A stretch of 64,000 nt of DNA from Flavobacteriales bacterium (GTDB lineage Bacteria; Bacteroidota; Bacteroidia; Flavobacteriales; Flavobacteriaceae): NCBI GenBank assembly GCA_026993355.1, contig JALWTX010000013.1, positions 1 to 64,000 of the forward strand, read 5' to 3'. The notes beneath the pieces were generated by a model. The model was not told the origin of the DNA. It was given only the letters and a program-made list of their open reading frames with translations, and ran no database searches. This document shows positions 26,706 to 35,146 of the stretch, piece by piece. Position 1 is the first letter of the stretch, and each line of letters opens with the position of its first letter. Both the position numbers and the translations under genes were made by a program.

Positions 26706-28151
26706 TTAGATTTCTTTTCGCAAGCGGGCCACCGGAATGCCTAATTGTTCTCTATACTTTGCAATGGTCCGGCGGGCAATGGGATAGCCTTTTTCCTTTA
26801 AGGCTTTAGATAATTGTTCGTCGGTTAAAGGCTTTTTTTTGTCCTCTTGATCAACAATGCTTTTTAAGATATTTTTAATTTTAATCGTAGAAACATCCTC
26901 GCCTTGGGCATCTTTCATCGACTCGGAAAAGAATTCTTTTAAAAGTTTTACGCCATAAGGTGTTTGAACATATTTACTGTTTGCCACGCGTGAAACGGTT
27001 GAGATATCCATTTTTATACGGTCGGCAATATCTTTAAGAATCATCGGTTTTATTTTGCGTTCGTCACCGGTCAAAAAATATTCTTTTTGATACTCAGCTA
27101 TGGCTTTGATGGTTTTTAATAGCGTTTCGCGTCGCTGGTTCACAGCATCGATAAACCATTTGGCAGCATCAAGTTTTTGTTTGATAAAAAGAACCGCATC
27201 TTTTTGACTTTTGGCTTTGTTCTCTTTATAGCCCTTAAGCATTTCGGTGTAGGCCGGCGAAATGCGTAATACAGGGGCATTTTTTGCATTTAAACTCACT
27301 TCTAAATTTTCATCTTCGACATTTATAATAAAGTCCGGTGTTACGTGCTCGACAAAAGAGCCGGTCGAATTAAAAGCATTACCGGGTTTTGGGTTTAGTT
27401 TAATGATTTCGTCAATGGCTTCCTTTAATTGTTCTTCGGTAAGGTCAAGTTTTTGAAGAAGTTTTTTGTATTTTTTATTGATAAAATAATCAAATCCTTT
27501 TTCAAGAATATCCAAAGCACGTTTTCTGGCTTCGTTAGGTTTTTTGCGTTTGAGTTGGATTATTAAACTTTCTTTAAGATTTCGTGCTCCAACACCCGGC
27601 GGGTCTAAGTCTTGAATAAGTCGTAAGACCTTTTCAACTTCTTCTTCGGTGGTCATAACATTATGCGTAAAGGCCAAGTCATCTACAATTTCTTGTATAT
27701 CGCGTCTCAAGTAACCGTTTTCATTGATGCTGCCGATTAAAAAGTCTGCAATCTTACGGTGTTCATCGGATAATGGAAAGGCGCTTAATTGAGATTTTAA
27801 ATATTGGGTAAAGCTTTCTCCTTGTGCATAAGGAACTTTTTTTTCATCTTCTTCTGATGTATAATTGTTCGATCTTAAGCGATAATCCGGAATTTCATCA
27901 TCACTTAAATACTCATCTATATTAATGTCCGGTGCTTCTATTACCTCAGTATCATCTTCATAATCCGATTGGTTGTCAAACTCTTCATTTTCATCCATTT
28001 CTTTACCCTCTTCCAAGGCAGGATTTTCTTCAATTTCTTGTTTTAGCCGTTGTTCAAATTCAATTGTCGGTAACTGTATCAGTTTCATTAACTGAATTTG
28101 TTGCGGCGTCAGTTTTTGCTGTAATTTTTGATATAAACCTTGCTTAAGCAT
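26706..28151 (-). CDS. rpoN: RNA polymerase sigma-54 factor
   Basis: This is the alternative sigma factor that recognises -24/-12 promoters and needs enhancer-binding ATPases. The Gln-rich region I is at the N-terminus (LKQGLYQKLQQKLTPQQ). An acidic region II follows (about 45-75), then the core-binding domain, the HTH (DIADRIKMDISTVSRVANSK) and the RpoN box ARRTIAKYREQLGI near the C-terminus. At 481 residues it is complete. No sigma-54 activator gene is in the window. The PAP2-like gene follows 3 bp downstream. Confidence 0.97.
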   Translation of the reverse strand: MLKQGLYQKLQQKLTPQQIQLMKLIQLPTIEFEQRLKQEIEENPALEEGKEMDENEEFDNQSDYEDDTEVIEAPDINIDEYLSDDEIPDYRLRSNNYTSEEDEKKVPYAQGESFTQYLKSQLSAFPLSDEHRKIADFLIGSINENGYLRRDIQEIVDDLAFTHNVMTTEEEVEKVLRLIQDLDPPGVGARNLKESLIIQLKRKKPNEARKRALDILEKGFDYFINKKYKKLLQKLDLTEEQLKEAIDEIIKLNPKPGNAFNSTGSFVEHVTPDFIINVEDENLEVSLNAKNAPVLRISPAYTEMLKGYKENKAKSQKDAVLFIKQKLDAAKWFIDAVNQRRETLLKTIKAIAEYQKEYFLTGDERKIKPMILKDIADRIKMDISTVSRVANSKYVQTPYGVKLLKEFFSESMKDAQGEDVSTIKIKNILKSIVDQEDKKKPLTDEQLSKALKEKGYPIARRTIAKYREQLGIPVARLRKEI

Positions 28152-28249
28152 AAATTTTATTAATCTTTATGGTTACAAAAATACATATAAAAAATGATTT
28201 TATATGTTGAAATCATTAATAAGAAGTTGAATTTTGTGAAAGTATTAAT

Positions 28250-28281
28250 TTTGTTATTTTGTAATAAAAGTCATATTTTTG
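28250..28281 (+). promoter_or_regulatory. Promoter of the rhodanese/DUF3365 operon
   Basis: TTTG at 28250-28253, a 20-base spacer and TATTTTTG at 28274-28281 match both elements of the Bacteroidota housekeeping promoter. The ATG follows 19 bp later. Confidence 0.65.
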
Positions 28282-28300
28282 CGCTAAAATATAAAATATT

Positions 28301-28741
28301 ATGTTAAAAAAAATATCTATGAAACAATTAAAATGGATTTTTATCATCTTTTTGATGGTAGGTTTTAGTCAATTTGGTATGGCTCAATCTCAATTGAGTA
28401 AAAAACAAGCCGTTAAATTTGAAAATCTCGGGGCAAAAGATTTTTATGAAAAATTACAACAAACGCCTGAGGCGCAATTAATAGATGTTAGAACGCCGGC
28501 CGAATACCGTCAGGGTCATTTGCCACATGCTGTTTTAATCAATTATTATGATCGTAATTTTGCGGCTAATCTTGAAAAAGCAGGATTTGATAAAAATAAA
28601 CCGGTTTTTATTTATTGTCGCAGCGGTCACAGAAGTGGGAATGCCCGAAAGATTTTTCTGAAATTGGGATTTTCTCATGTTATTAATTTAGCACATGGTA
28701 TTAATGAATGGTATCAATTAAATTTACCCATTGAAAAATAA
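28301..28741 (+). CDS. Exported rhodanese-like protein
   Basis: This 146-residue protein has an N-terminal signal peptide (about residues 6-29, ending near GMAQSQ; a second Met at residue 7 is another possible start) and one rhodanese domain. The active-site loop FIYCRSGHRSGNA contains the catalytic Cys, and IDVRTPAEYRQGHLPHAVLI is the typical N-terminal motif. Rhodaneses transfer sulfane sulfur; this one is predicted to work in the periplasm. It is 8 bp before the DUF3365 lipoprotein gene, so both are likely expressed together. Confidence 0.9.
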   Translation: MLKKISMKQLKWIFIIFLMVGFSQFGMAQSQLSKKQAVKFENLGAKDFYEKLQQTPEAQLIDVRTPAEYRQGHLPHAVLINYYDRNFAANLEKAGFDKNKPVFIYCRSGHRSGNARKIFLKLGFSHVINLAHGINEWYQLNLPIEK

Positions 28742-28749
28742 GGAAAAAA

Positions 28750-29379
28750 ATGAATAAATTTTTACTTGTAAGTGTCGTTTTATTAGGCCTGATGTCATGC
28801 CAAAATTCGACCAAAAACAACAAACAGGTTACCTCCAATACTACTCAAGAGCAACAGGACAAAAAACCGGCTTTTGATCATAAAGCCTATAAAATGAAAG
28901 GGATGATTATTGCCAAAACAACCTTTAAAACTTTTAAGACCAAAATAGCAAAAGTCTCCGAAAATGGTGGTTTGCCTGCGGTTGTTGATTTTTGTCATGA
29001 CAATGCTATGAAAATTACCGATAGTATTGGTCAAGCGCATCATGTCAAGATAAAACGTACTTCACATAAATTAAGAAACCCGGCTAACAAACCGGACATA
29101 GATGAAGAGGCTGTTATCAATGAATATTTAAAATCTCAACAAGAGCATAAGCCTCTAGAACCCATTGTATTAAAGGATTCTGAAGGTTATGTGCATTTTT
29201 ATGCACCTATAAAAATAAAGCCGGCTTGTCTGAGTTGTCATGGCACGCCCGGAAAAGAAATTCCCGAAAATATTTATAAGATGATAAAGGAAAAGTATCC
29301 CCAAGATCAAGCAACCGGATTTAAAGTTGGTGATTTAAGAGGGATTTGGGACATTAAATTTTTGGATAAACAATCCTGA
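28750..29379 (+). CDS. DUF3365 (Tll0287-like) heme-binding lipoprotein
   Basis: The lipoprotein signal peptide ends LMSC (Cys17). The mature part fits the DUF3365/Tll0287-like domain: VSENGGLPAVVDFCHDNAMK, KIKRTSHKLRNPANKPD and a c-type heme motif in KPACLSCHGTPGKEIP. Related domains bind heme and are found in sensor proteins and in free form; they may sense redox state or gases. It follows an exported rhodanese by 8 bp and is followed by a terminator. The ligand and partner are unknown. Confidence 0.87.
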   Translation: MNKFLLVSVVLLGLMSCQNSTKNNKQVTSNTTQEQQDKKPAFDHKAYKMKGMIIAKTTFKTFKTKIAKVSENGGLPAVVDFCHDNAMKITDSIGQAHHVKIKRTSHKLRNPANKPDIDEEAVINEYLKSQQEHKPLEPIVLKDSEGYVHFYAPIKIKPACLSCHGTPGKEIPENIYKMIKEKYPQDQATGFKVGDLRGIWDIKFLDKQS

Positions 29380-29398
29380 TTTTAAAAGATTCTATGTT

Positions 29399-29428
29399 AA
29401 AAAAGCCCGAATTTATCGGGCTTTTTTA
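29399..29428 (+). terminator. Intrinsic terminator after the DUF3365 gene
   Basis: AAAAAAGCCCGA / TCGGGCTTTTTT forms a 12-bp stem with a five-base loop ending in T. It is symmetric and could also stop the minus-strand small ORF transcript. Confidence 0.9.
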
Positions 29429-29457
29429 ATTTAGAAGATATAACAAAGTTTAAAGGC

Positions 29458-29622
29458 TCAGTTTAAATATTGTAAATGTCCCATTCTGTGTTCGATCTTT
29501 GTTAAAACGTCTAATATTTCAAGATATTCATCAATGAATCCTTTTGATAATAATTGTTTAGATTTTTCTTTCAGATACCGGTAATTGACAAATAGTTTCA
29601 TAAAGATCGTGTTATGTTTCAT
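29458..29622 (-). CDS. Small protein of 54 residues, unknown function
   Basis: This is an uninterrupted reading frame from ATG (29620-29622) to TGA. It encodes a basic, mostly helical-looking protein (MKHNTIFMKLFVNYRYLKEK at the start, IEHRMGHLQYLN at the end). A second Met at residue 8 could be the true start. It has no signal peptide or transmembrane segment. It is flanked on both sides by strong terminators, leaving a self-contained transcription unit, which favours a real gene. I do not recognise a family, and chance cannot be excluded at this length. Confidence 0.45.
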   Translation of the reverse strand: MKHNTIFMKLFVNYRYLKEKSKQLLSKGFIDEYLEILDVLTKIEHRMGHLQYLN

Positions 29623-29709
29623 TAAATCTTATACAATCTTTATGCCAAAAACATAAATATTTGGTTACTAATTGTTTATGTTTTAATTAGACATTCTTTA
29701 TCTTGGTGT

Positions 29710-29739
29710 AAAAAATCCCGGCAATACCGGGATTTTTTT
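29710..29739. terminator. Bidirectional terminator
   Basis: AAAAAATCCCGG / CCGGGATTTTTTT forms a strong symmetric hairpin. It lies just downstream of the minus-strand penicillin acylase gene and ends that transcript. Confidence 0.9.
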
Positions 29740-29758
29740 AAATGCAAACAATTATTTA

Positions 29759-32143
29759 TTATTTAAAAACGGCCTTATACCGGGCATTTTGTTTAACTTT
29801 TTCCAGACTAAAGATATCCGGATAAACTTTGCCCCGGAGGTAATCTTCTGTTTGGTCACAATAGTGTTTAGAAGCCGGATTGCCACTTACACCGGTAGGC
29901 AAAATGCTATAGGATTGATCCCAGTTAGCCGTGTTAAAAATATGTTTTTCTGACGCCCCCATGTCCGCTTCAAAATATTTATCGTTTGGATAAGTAAAAG
30001 GATTGACGGTATTTACACCGCCGGGCGCGGGATAATCCCTGTTGAGATTAAATACTCGATCTAAAATTTTAACTTTTCCAAGGGGATGTTTCAATTTTAA
30101 ACGATGGATTTTGCCCCAATTCCAATGATTGGGTTCACCATATTTAGCAGCGAGTTCTTCAACCGCATCTTTAAATGATTGCACCACCATTTGATGAAAA
30201 TTTTCTTTCTGAGGGGTCGTTATGTTGTCAGCCCAAGCCGAATTGTTTTGTTTAAAAACATTAAATATTAAGTATTTATATCCCAGGAGTGATTTTTGGT
30301 AGAGTTTAAAACTCGGTTTATCCATTTGATCGGCTACTAAGTTTTCAACCAATTTAATGAGTGTTAAATCAAAAACAGCAGCAGACGTATTACTTTTATC
30401 ATAAACATTATCCCATTTTTTCAAACTTTCTAAAGCAGCATTTTCTTCATTAGTCCAGTTATTTTCTTGCGTCAAGTGTTTTAATAAAACAGGTTTAATT
30501 TCGTCGGCTTGTACGGAATGATGGTCGTAGAGCATTTTTCTAAAATCTTCAGGTGACAATTTTTCTTTGGCTGTAAGCATTTGTCTAATACGTTTAATAC
30601 GGTAGGGCAGGTCATACCATTCACTTATATAATAGGGAAATTTATCATCGCTGATGGTTTTGTTATTGGCAGATGAAACAAAACCACGCGCCGGGTTATA
30701 TTCGTAGGGCAGACTGTCAAAGGGGACATACCGTTTCCAGTCATATTTATCAGTATCACCAGGCAAGAAAAGATAGCCGGGCGCTTGTCTTACCGGCACC
30801 CTTCCGGTCATATGTATGCCAATATTCCCATCGATATCGGCATAAGCTATATTTTGACTGACTGATTGAAAGCCTTGAATGGCTTTGGTAAAATCTTGCC
30901 AATTTTTGGCCGTAGCTAAGCCGTACAATGTTTCTATTTCGCGACTATCTTCATTGCCCACCCAATGCATGGATACCGGCATTACCCGAACATCATCAAA
31001 ACTGGTAAAAATAGGGCCGCGATGTGTAAAGTATAACTTTTTAACCACCGGATCCTGTTTGCCTTTAATATAAAATTTTTCTTTTTTAACGGTCATATTT
31101 TTCCATTGGCCGTTAAATTTATATTGGGCTTTATTTTCCGGATTTAGCGTTTCCATATAAAAGTCAGCACCATCAAGCATGACATTGGTCATCCCCCAAG
31201 CAATGCGTTGGTTGTGTCCTGCCACTACAAAAGGTTCACCGGGTAAGACAACGCCTGTTACGTTTAATTTACCGGGAATAATAAAATGCATACGGGTCCA
31301 TATTCCCGGAATATCCAAGGCTAAATGCATATCATTGGAAAACAAAGGTTTGTCTGTCTTGCTTTTTTGCCCACTGACAGCCCAATTGTTACTGCCGTTA
31401 AAAATATCCGGCGATAATTTGCCAACCCTATCAAGGGCCGCTACCAAGGCAGTATCATTCACGATTTGTGTTTTAAATTTAAAATCGGGATAAACATAGG
31501 TTTTCATATCCTTGTAATCCGGTAAAAGTTCGGCAAACTGTTCTTTTGAGATTTGGTCTTTTAAATGATTGATTAAACCTTCCATTTTATAACCCAATTC
31601 AAGATTCCAAGCCATAAAGCCAACCAAGTTTAAAGATTGTTGAGGTTCCCAGTTTTCGGGTTTGTATCCTAAAACTTTAAATTCGAACGGAAGATTGTTT
31701 TTGTGGTCTTTGATATAAGCATTTATTCCGTTAGAAAAATATACCAAAGGCATTTTAACCTTTTCTTTCAAGGTTGGATATAATTTTTTAGAGTGATCAG
31801 GCATGCGCAGTTTACGGAGCAAAACATCGGTATTTAAAAGTTTTTCGCCAAATATTTCAGAAAGTCGTCCTTGGGTTACACGACGTAATAAATCCATCTG
31901 CCAAAGACGGTCTTGTGCAGACACGTAGCCGACAACCATATATAAGTCATGTTCATTTTCCGCCACAATATGTGGAACGCCATGTGCATCACGATATACT
32001 TTTACCGGGGCTTTTAAACCGGGGATGTTTACGGCAGCATTATAATCAGGTAAGGCAGATTTTTTTAGATGTTGAATGTACCAAAAGCCGCCAATGCCTA
32101 ACAGTATCAGAATTAATACTAAATATTTTAAAGTCTTTTTCAT
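29759..32143 (-). CDS. Penicillin acylase-family N-terminal nucleophile hydrolase
   Basis: This is an exported or membrane-anchored Ntn hydrolase of 794 residues. It has an N-terminal hydrophobic segment (residues 6-24), an alpha region (KVYRDAHGVPHIVAENEHDL, typical of the family) and the autocatalytic cleavage site before Ser251 in FNGSNNWAVSGQKS, which becomes the nucleophile of the beta chain. Later conserved parts include AWGMTNVMLDGADFY and GFVSSANNKTI. Family members cleave amides such as acyl-homoserine lactones, penicillins or aculeacin; the substrate here is unknown. It lies 24 bp after the thioesterase gene. Confidence 0.93.
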   Translation of the reverse strand: MKKTLKYLVLILILLGIGGFWYIQHLKKSALPDYNAAVNIPGLKAPVKVYRDAHGVPHIVAENEHDLYMVVGYVSAQDRLWQMDLLRRVTQGRLSEIFGEKLLNTDVLLRKLRMPDHSKKLYPTLKEKVKMPLVYFSNGINAYIKDHKNNLPFEFKVLGYKPENWEPQQSLNLVGFMAWNLELGYKMEGLINHLKDQISKEQFAELLPDYKDMKTYVYPDFKFKTQIVNDTALVAALDRVGKLSPDIFNGSNNWAVSGQKSKTDKPLFSNDMHLALDIPGIWTRMHFIIPGKLNVTGVVLPGEPFVVAGHNQRIAWGMTNVMLDGADFYMETLNPENKAQYKFNGQWKNMTVKKEKFYIKGKQDPVVKKLYFTHRGPIFTSFDDVRVMPVSMHWVGNEDSREIETLYGLATAKNWQDFTKAIQGFQSVSQNIAYADIDGNIGIHMTGRVPVRQAPGYLFLPGDTDKYDWKRYVPFDSLPYEYNPARGFVSSANNKTISDDKFPYYISEWYDLPYRIKRIRQMLTAKEKLSPEDFRKMLYDHHSVQADEIKPVLLKHLTQENNWTNEENAALESLKKWDNVYDKSNTSAAVFDLTLIKLVENLVADQMDKPSFKLYQKSLLGYKYLIFNVFKQNNSAWADNITTPQKENFHQMVVQSFKDAVEELAAKYGEPNHWNWGKIHRLKLKHPLGKVKILDRVFNLNRDYPAPGGVNTVNPFTYPNDKYFEADMGASEKHIFNTANWDQSYSILPTGVSGNPASKHYCDQTEDYLRGKVYPDIFSLEKVKQNARYKAVFK

Positions 32144-32167
32144 ATGTGTAAGTTGTTAGTTATTAAG

Positions 32168-32560
32168 TTATAAAACCGGGGTAGGCTTTTTGTTTTTGTC
32201 AAGGGCGACAAAAGTAAAAGTTCCCTCGATCGCTTTTTCACGCGTATAATTATACATTTCTTCTTTGTAAATTTCGACCAAAACATCCACACTTGTTTTG
32301 CCGACTCTGGAGATACTGCCAATGACTTCAATAATGGTATCGGCAGGTATGGGTTTTTTAAAATCAATTTGGCTGGTCGAGACAGTTACCATTCTTTTAC
32401 GGCTAAACCGCGTGGCAGCAATAAAAGCTACTTCATCCATTATTTGTAAGGCATTGCCGCCGAATAAAGTATCATAATGATTGGTCGTATTGGGGAATAC
32501 AACTTTAAATACGTGCGTTTCGGCTGCTTTTAAACGTTGTTCGAGTGAGATAGAAGTCAT
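32168..32560 (-). CDS. Acyl-CoA thioesterase, YciA/BFIT-like hotdog protein
   Basis: This single hotdog domain of 130 residues has the acyl-CoA thioesterase signature NHYDTLFGGNALQIMDEVAFIAA; Asp and Asn of this segment are expected in the active site. ISRVGKTSVDVLVEIYKEE is also typical. It would hydrolyse acyl-CoA esters in the cytoplasm. TATATTTG (minus strand, 32575-32582) just upstream matches the -7 consensus. The penicillin acylase gene follows 24 bp later. Confidence 0.9.
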   Translation of the reverse strand: MTSISLEQRLKAAETHVFKVVFPNTTNHYDTLFGGNALQIMDEVAFIAATRFSRKRMVTVSTSQIDFKKPIPADTIIEVIGSISRVGKTSVDVLVEIYKEEMYNYTREKAIEGTFTFVALDKNKKPTPVL

Positions 32561-32760
32561 AGAAATATTTGTTACAAATATAGGAAAAATAAGAAAAACA
32601 ATTTGTTTATATATTTAGTATAAATGGAATTAACAACTGATTAGATTAATAACTTTACCCTGCTTGCATATGCTTGCATTTTTTATAAACTATTTTCTGA
32701 TATATTTATATTAAAAAATAGACATCTTACATCTTACTATGTAAATATAATTAATTCAAT

Positions 32761-32787
32761 AAAAAAAGCGCCCTTGTTTGGGCGCCT
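32761..32787 (-). terminator. Terminator of the pyrophosphatase gene
   Basis: On the minus strand GGCGCCC / GGGCGCT flank a short loop and are followed by seven T. It lies 26 bp after the hppA stop codon. Confidence 0.85.
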
Positions 32788-32812
32788 TCTTATAAAAGTG
32801 TAAAAAATGTCT

Positions 32813-34969
32813 TTATTTGGCCAAAAGTGGTGCGATTATCAAGGCGACGACAGACATTAGTTTAATTAAGATATTTAAAGAAGGTCCGGAGGTGTCTTTA
32901 AAAGGATCGCCTACGGTATCACCGGTGACGGCAGCTGCATGCACCTCACTTCCTTTGCCGTATTTTTTACCTTTAATTTCGATGCCCTCTTCTACCATTT
33001 TTTTGGCATTGTCCCAGGCACCACCGGCATTGGACTGGAAGATAGCCATCATTACACCGGTAACGGTTACACCGGCAAGCAAACCGCCAAGCATTTCGGC
33101 ACCGCCTAAAAATCCTACGATTGCTGGTGTCAATACGGCAATAAGACCGGGTAAAAGCATTTCGCGAATGGAAGCTTTGGTAGATATTTCGACACATTTT
33201 TCATATTCGGCTTTACCATCGGCTTTATCAAAAACAGCTTTGTCTTCGGCAGACCATTGGTCTTCATCTTTGCCTTCGTTTTTACGCATAACGGCCAAGG
33301 CATTTTTCAATTCGGGAATATTATGGAATTGGCGTCGGACTTCATCAATCATATCTTCTGCAGCACGTCCTACGGCATCCATAGCCATTGAGGAGAATAA
33401 GAACGGTAGCATACCACCGAGTAACAAACCACCCATCACTTTGGGGTTTGAAATATCAATTACATCAATACCGGCTGTGTGCATAAAGGCTGAGAATAAA
33501 GCCAAAGCAGTCAATGCAGCAGAACCAATGGCAAATCCTTTACCAATGGCAGCGGTTGTATTACCAACGGCATCTAATTTATCGGTACGTTCACGAACTT
33601 CTTTGGGTAAATTAGCCATTTCGGCAATACCACCGGCATTGTCGGCGATAGGACCGTAAGCATCAACAGCCAACTGAATTCCCAAATTGGATAACATGCC
33701 GATTGCGGCAATGGCAATACCATATAATCCGGCAAAGTAATAAGCGCCAATTATGGCGATAACAATAAATATGATAGGCCATAAAGTAGATTGCATGCCG
33801 ACGGCCAAACCTGAAATGATATTGGTTGCCGGTCCTGTTGTCGATTGTTTAACAATTTTTAATACCGGTTTTTTGCCGGTTCCGGTATAATATTCGGTAA
33901 TCATACCAATGGCAACACCGGACAATAAGCCTAATACAATAGCATAAAAGACACCCATTGCCGTATAGGTTTTATCGCCAAAATGCCATTCTTGCGGTAA
34001 ATAATTTTTTACGATAAAATAAGTCGCAACAATCATTAGAACCGCTGAAATAATTTCACCGGTATTTAAAGCTTTATGAGGGCTGCCACCATCTTTAACT
34101 TTGACAAAGAATGTTCCGATAATGGAAGTGATAATACCTGTAGCTGCCAGTATTAAAGGCAATAAAACGGCATTTAAGGCATGGTCGCCAGTGAAACCAT
34201 CGGTGCCAATAAAGACCGCTCCTAAAACCATGGCAGAAATTATGGAGCCGACATAAGATTCGAATAAGTCAGCACCCATACCGGCCACATCACCTACATT
34301 GTCACCAACATTATCGGCAATGGTAGCAGGATTTAAAGGATGGTCTTCAGGAATACCGGCTTCAACTTTACCTACCAAATCAGCTCCTACATCGGCCGCT
34401 TTGGTATAAATACCACCACCTACGCGGGCAAACAAGGCAATAGAAGAAGCCCCGAATGAAAAGCCTGTAATTACCGTGATAACTTTATAAATATCCCAAT
34501 TTAAATTAGAATAGATCAAAAATAAAAGTGCCAGGCCGGTTACACCCAGACCAACGACAGCCATACCCATAACGCTACCGCCAGTAAAGGCTACTTCAAG
34601 CGCTTTGCCTAAACTCTTACGCGCTGCATTAGTGGTACGTACGTTGGCATTGGTTGCCACACGCATACCAATAAATCCGGCTAAAGCCGAACTTAAGGCA
34701 CCCATAATAAATGAGACACCTACCAACCAAGATGAGGTTTTATCGTTGGCTGTTAAAGCTAATAGGGCAAATACGACTGCCACGAAAATCCATAAGACTT
34801 TGTATTCGGCAAAAAGAAACGCCATAGCGCCTTTTCTAATATGTTTGGCAATACCAGCCATCCGGTCATTACCAACCGGTTGCTTGGCAACCCAAACAGC
34901 TCGCCAATAAGTAAATAATAAAGCGAAAAGTCCAATTGCTAGGACGACATAAATAATGTTTTGAGTCAT
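32813..34969 (-). CDS. hppA: K+-dependent membrane-bound ion-translocating pyrophosphatase
   Basis: This integral membrane pump of about 718 residues couples pyrophosphate hydrolysis to Na+ and/or H+ export. It has the substrate-binding signature [13 protein letters not shown] and [18 protein letters not shown]. Its [10 protein letters not shown] carries Ala rather than Lys at the position that distinguishes K+-dependent from K+-independent enzymes, so K+ dependence is expected. The ATG at 34967-34969 ([13 protein letters not shown]) is chosen; a longer TTG start lies before a -7 box (TATATTTG, 34995-35002) and is excluded. H+ versus Na+ pumping cannot be settled by eye, though K+-dependent Bacteroidota enzymes include Na+ pumps. 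Confidence 0.96.
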   Translation of the reverse strand: MTQNIIYVVLAIGLFALLFTYWRAVWVAKQPVGNDRMAGIAKHIRKGAMAFLFAEYKVLWIFVAVVFALLALTANDKTSSWLVGVSFIMGALSSALAGFIGMRVATNANVRTTNAARKSLGKALEVAFTGGSVMGMAVVGLGVTGLALLFLIYSNLNWDIYKVITVITGFSFGASSIALFARVGGGIYTKAADVGADLVGKVEAGIPEDHPLNPATIADNVGDNVGDVAGMGADLFESYVGSIISAMVLGAVFIGTDGFTGDHALNAVLLPLILAATGIITSIIGTFFVKVKDGGSPHKALNTGEIISAVLMIVATYFIVKNYLPQEWHFGDKTYTAMGVFYAIVLGLLSGVAIGMITEYYTGTGKKPVLKIVKQSTTGPATNIISGLAVGMQSTLWPIIFIVIAIIGAYYFAGLYGIAIAAIGMLSNLGIQLAVDAYGPIADNAGGIAEMANLPKEVRERTDKLDAVGNTTAAIGKGFAIGSAALTALALFSAFMHTAGIDVIDISNPKVMGGLLLGGMLPFLFSSMAMDAVGRAAEDMIDEVRRQFHNIPELKNALAVMRKNEGKDEDQWSAEDKAVFDKADGKAEYEKCVEISTKASIREMLLPGLIAVLTPAIVGFLGGAEMLGGLLAGVTVTGVMMAIFQSNAGGAWDNAKKMVEEGIEIKGKKYGKGSEVHAAAVTGDTVGDPFKDTSGPSLNILIKLMSVVALIIAPLLAK

Positions 34970-35096
34970 TTTAATTAAGTTTTTAAAATTTTTGCAAATA
35001 TACATTAATTCAATTAATATTAAAATATTGTTAAAAACATAACGGATTTATAGCAATTTATGTGGATAATCAATCTGTTTTATTTATAAAAAAAAG

Positions 35097-35128
35097 TTTG
35101 GTAACAACTTATATTTACGGTATTTTTG
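35097..35128 (+). promoter_or_regulatory. Promoter of the UvrD-nuclease gene
   Basis: TTTG at 35097-35100, a 20-base spacer, and TATTTTTG at 35121-35128 match both Bacteroidota promoter elements. The ATG at 35147 follows by 18 bp. Confidence 0.68.
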
Positions 35129-35146
35129 ATACTTAAGTTTTTTGTC

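Noticed and set aside
32661-32680. Direct repeat TGCTTGCA twice in the spacer between thioesterase and hppA
   Set aside because: Only two short copies, no array or associated gene; not enough to call a CRISPR, operator or attachment site.
32817-33659. A 280-codon plus-strand open frame opposite hppA
   Set aside because: It mirrors the highly conserved pyrophosphatase in the opposite strand and has repetitive, unlikely residues; hppA explains the openness.
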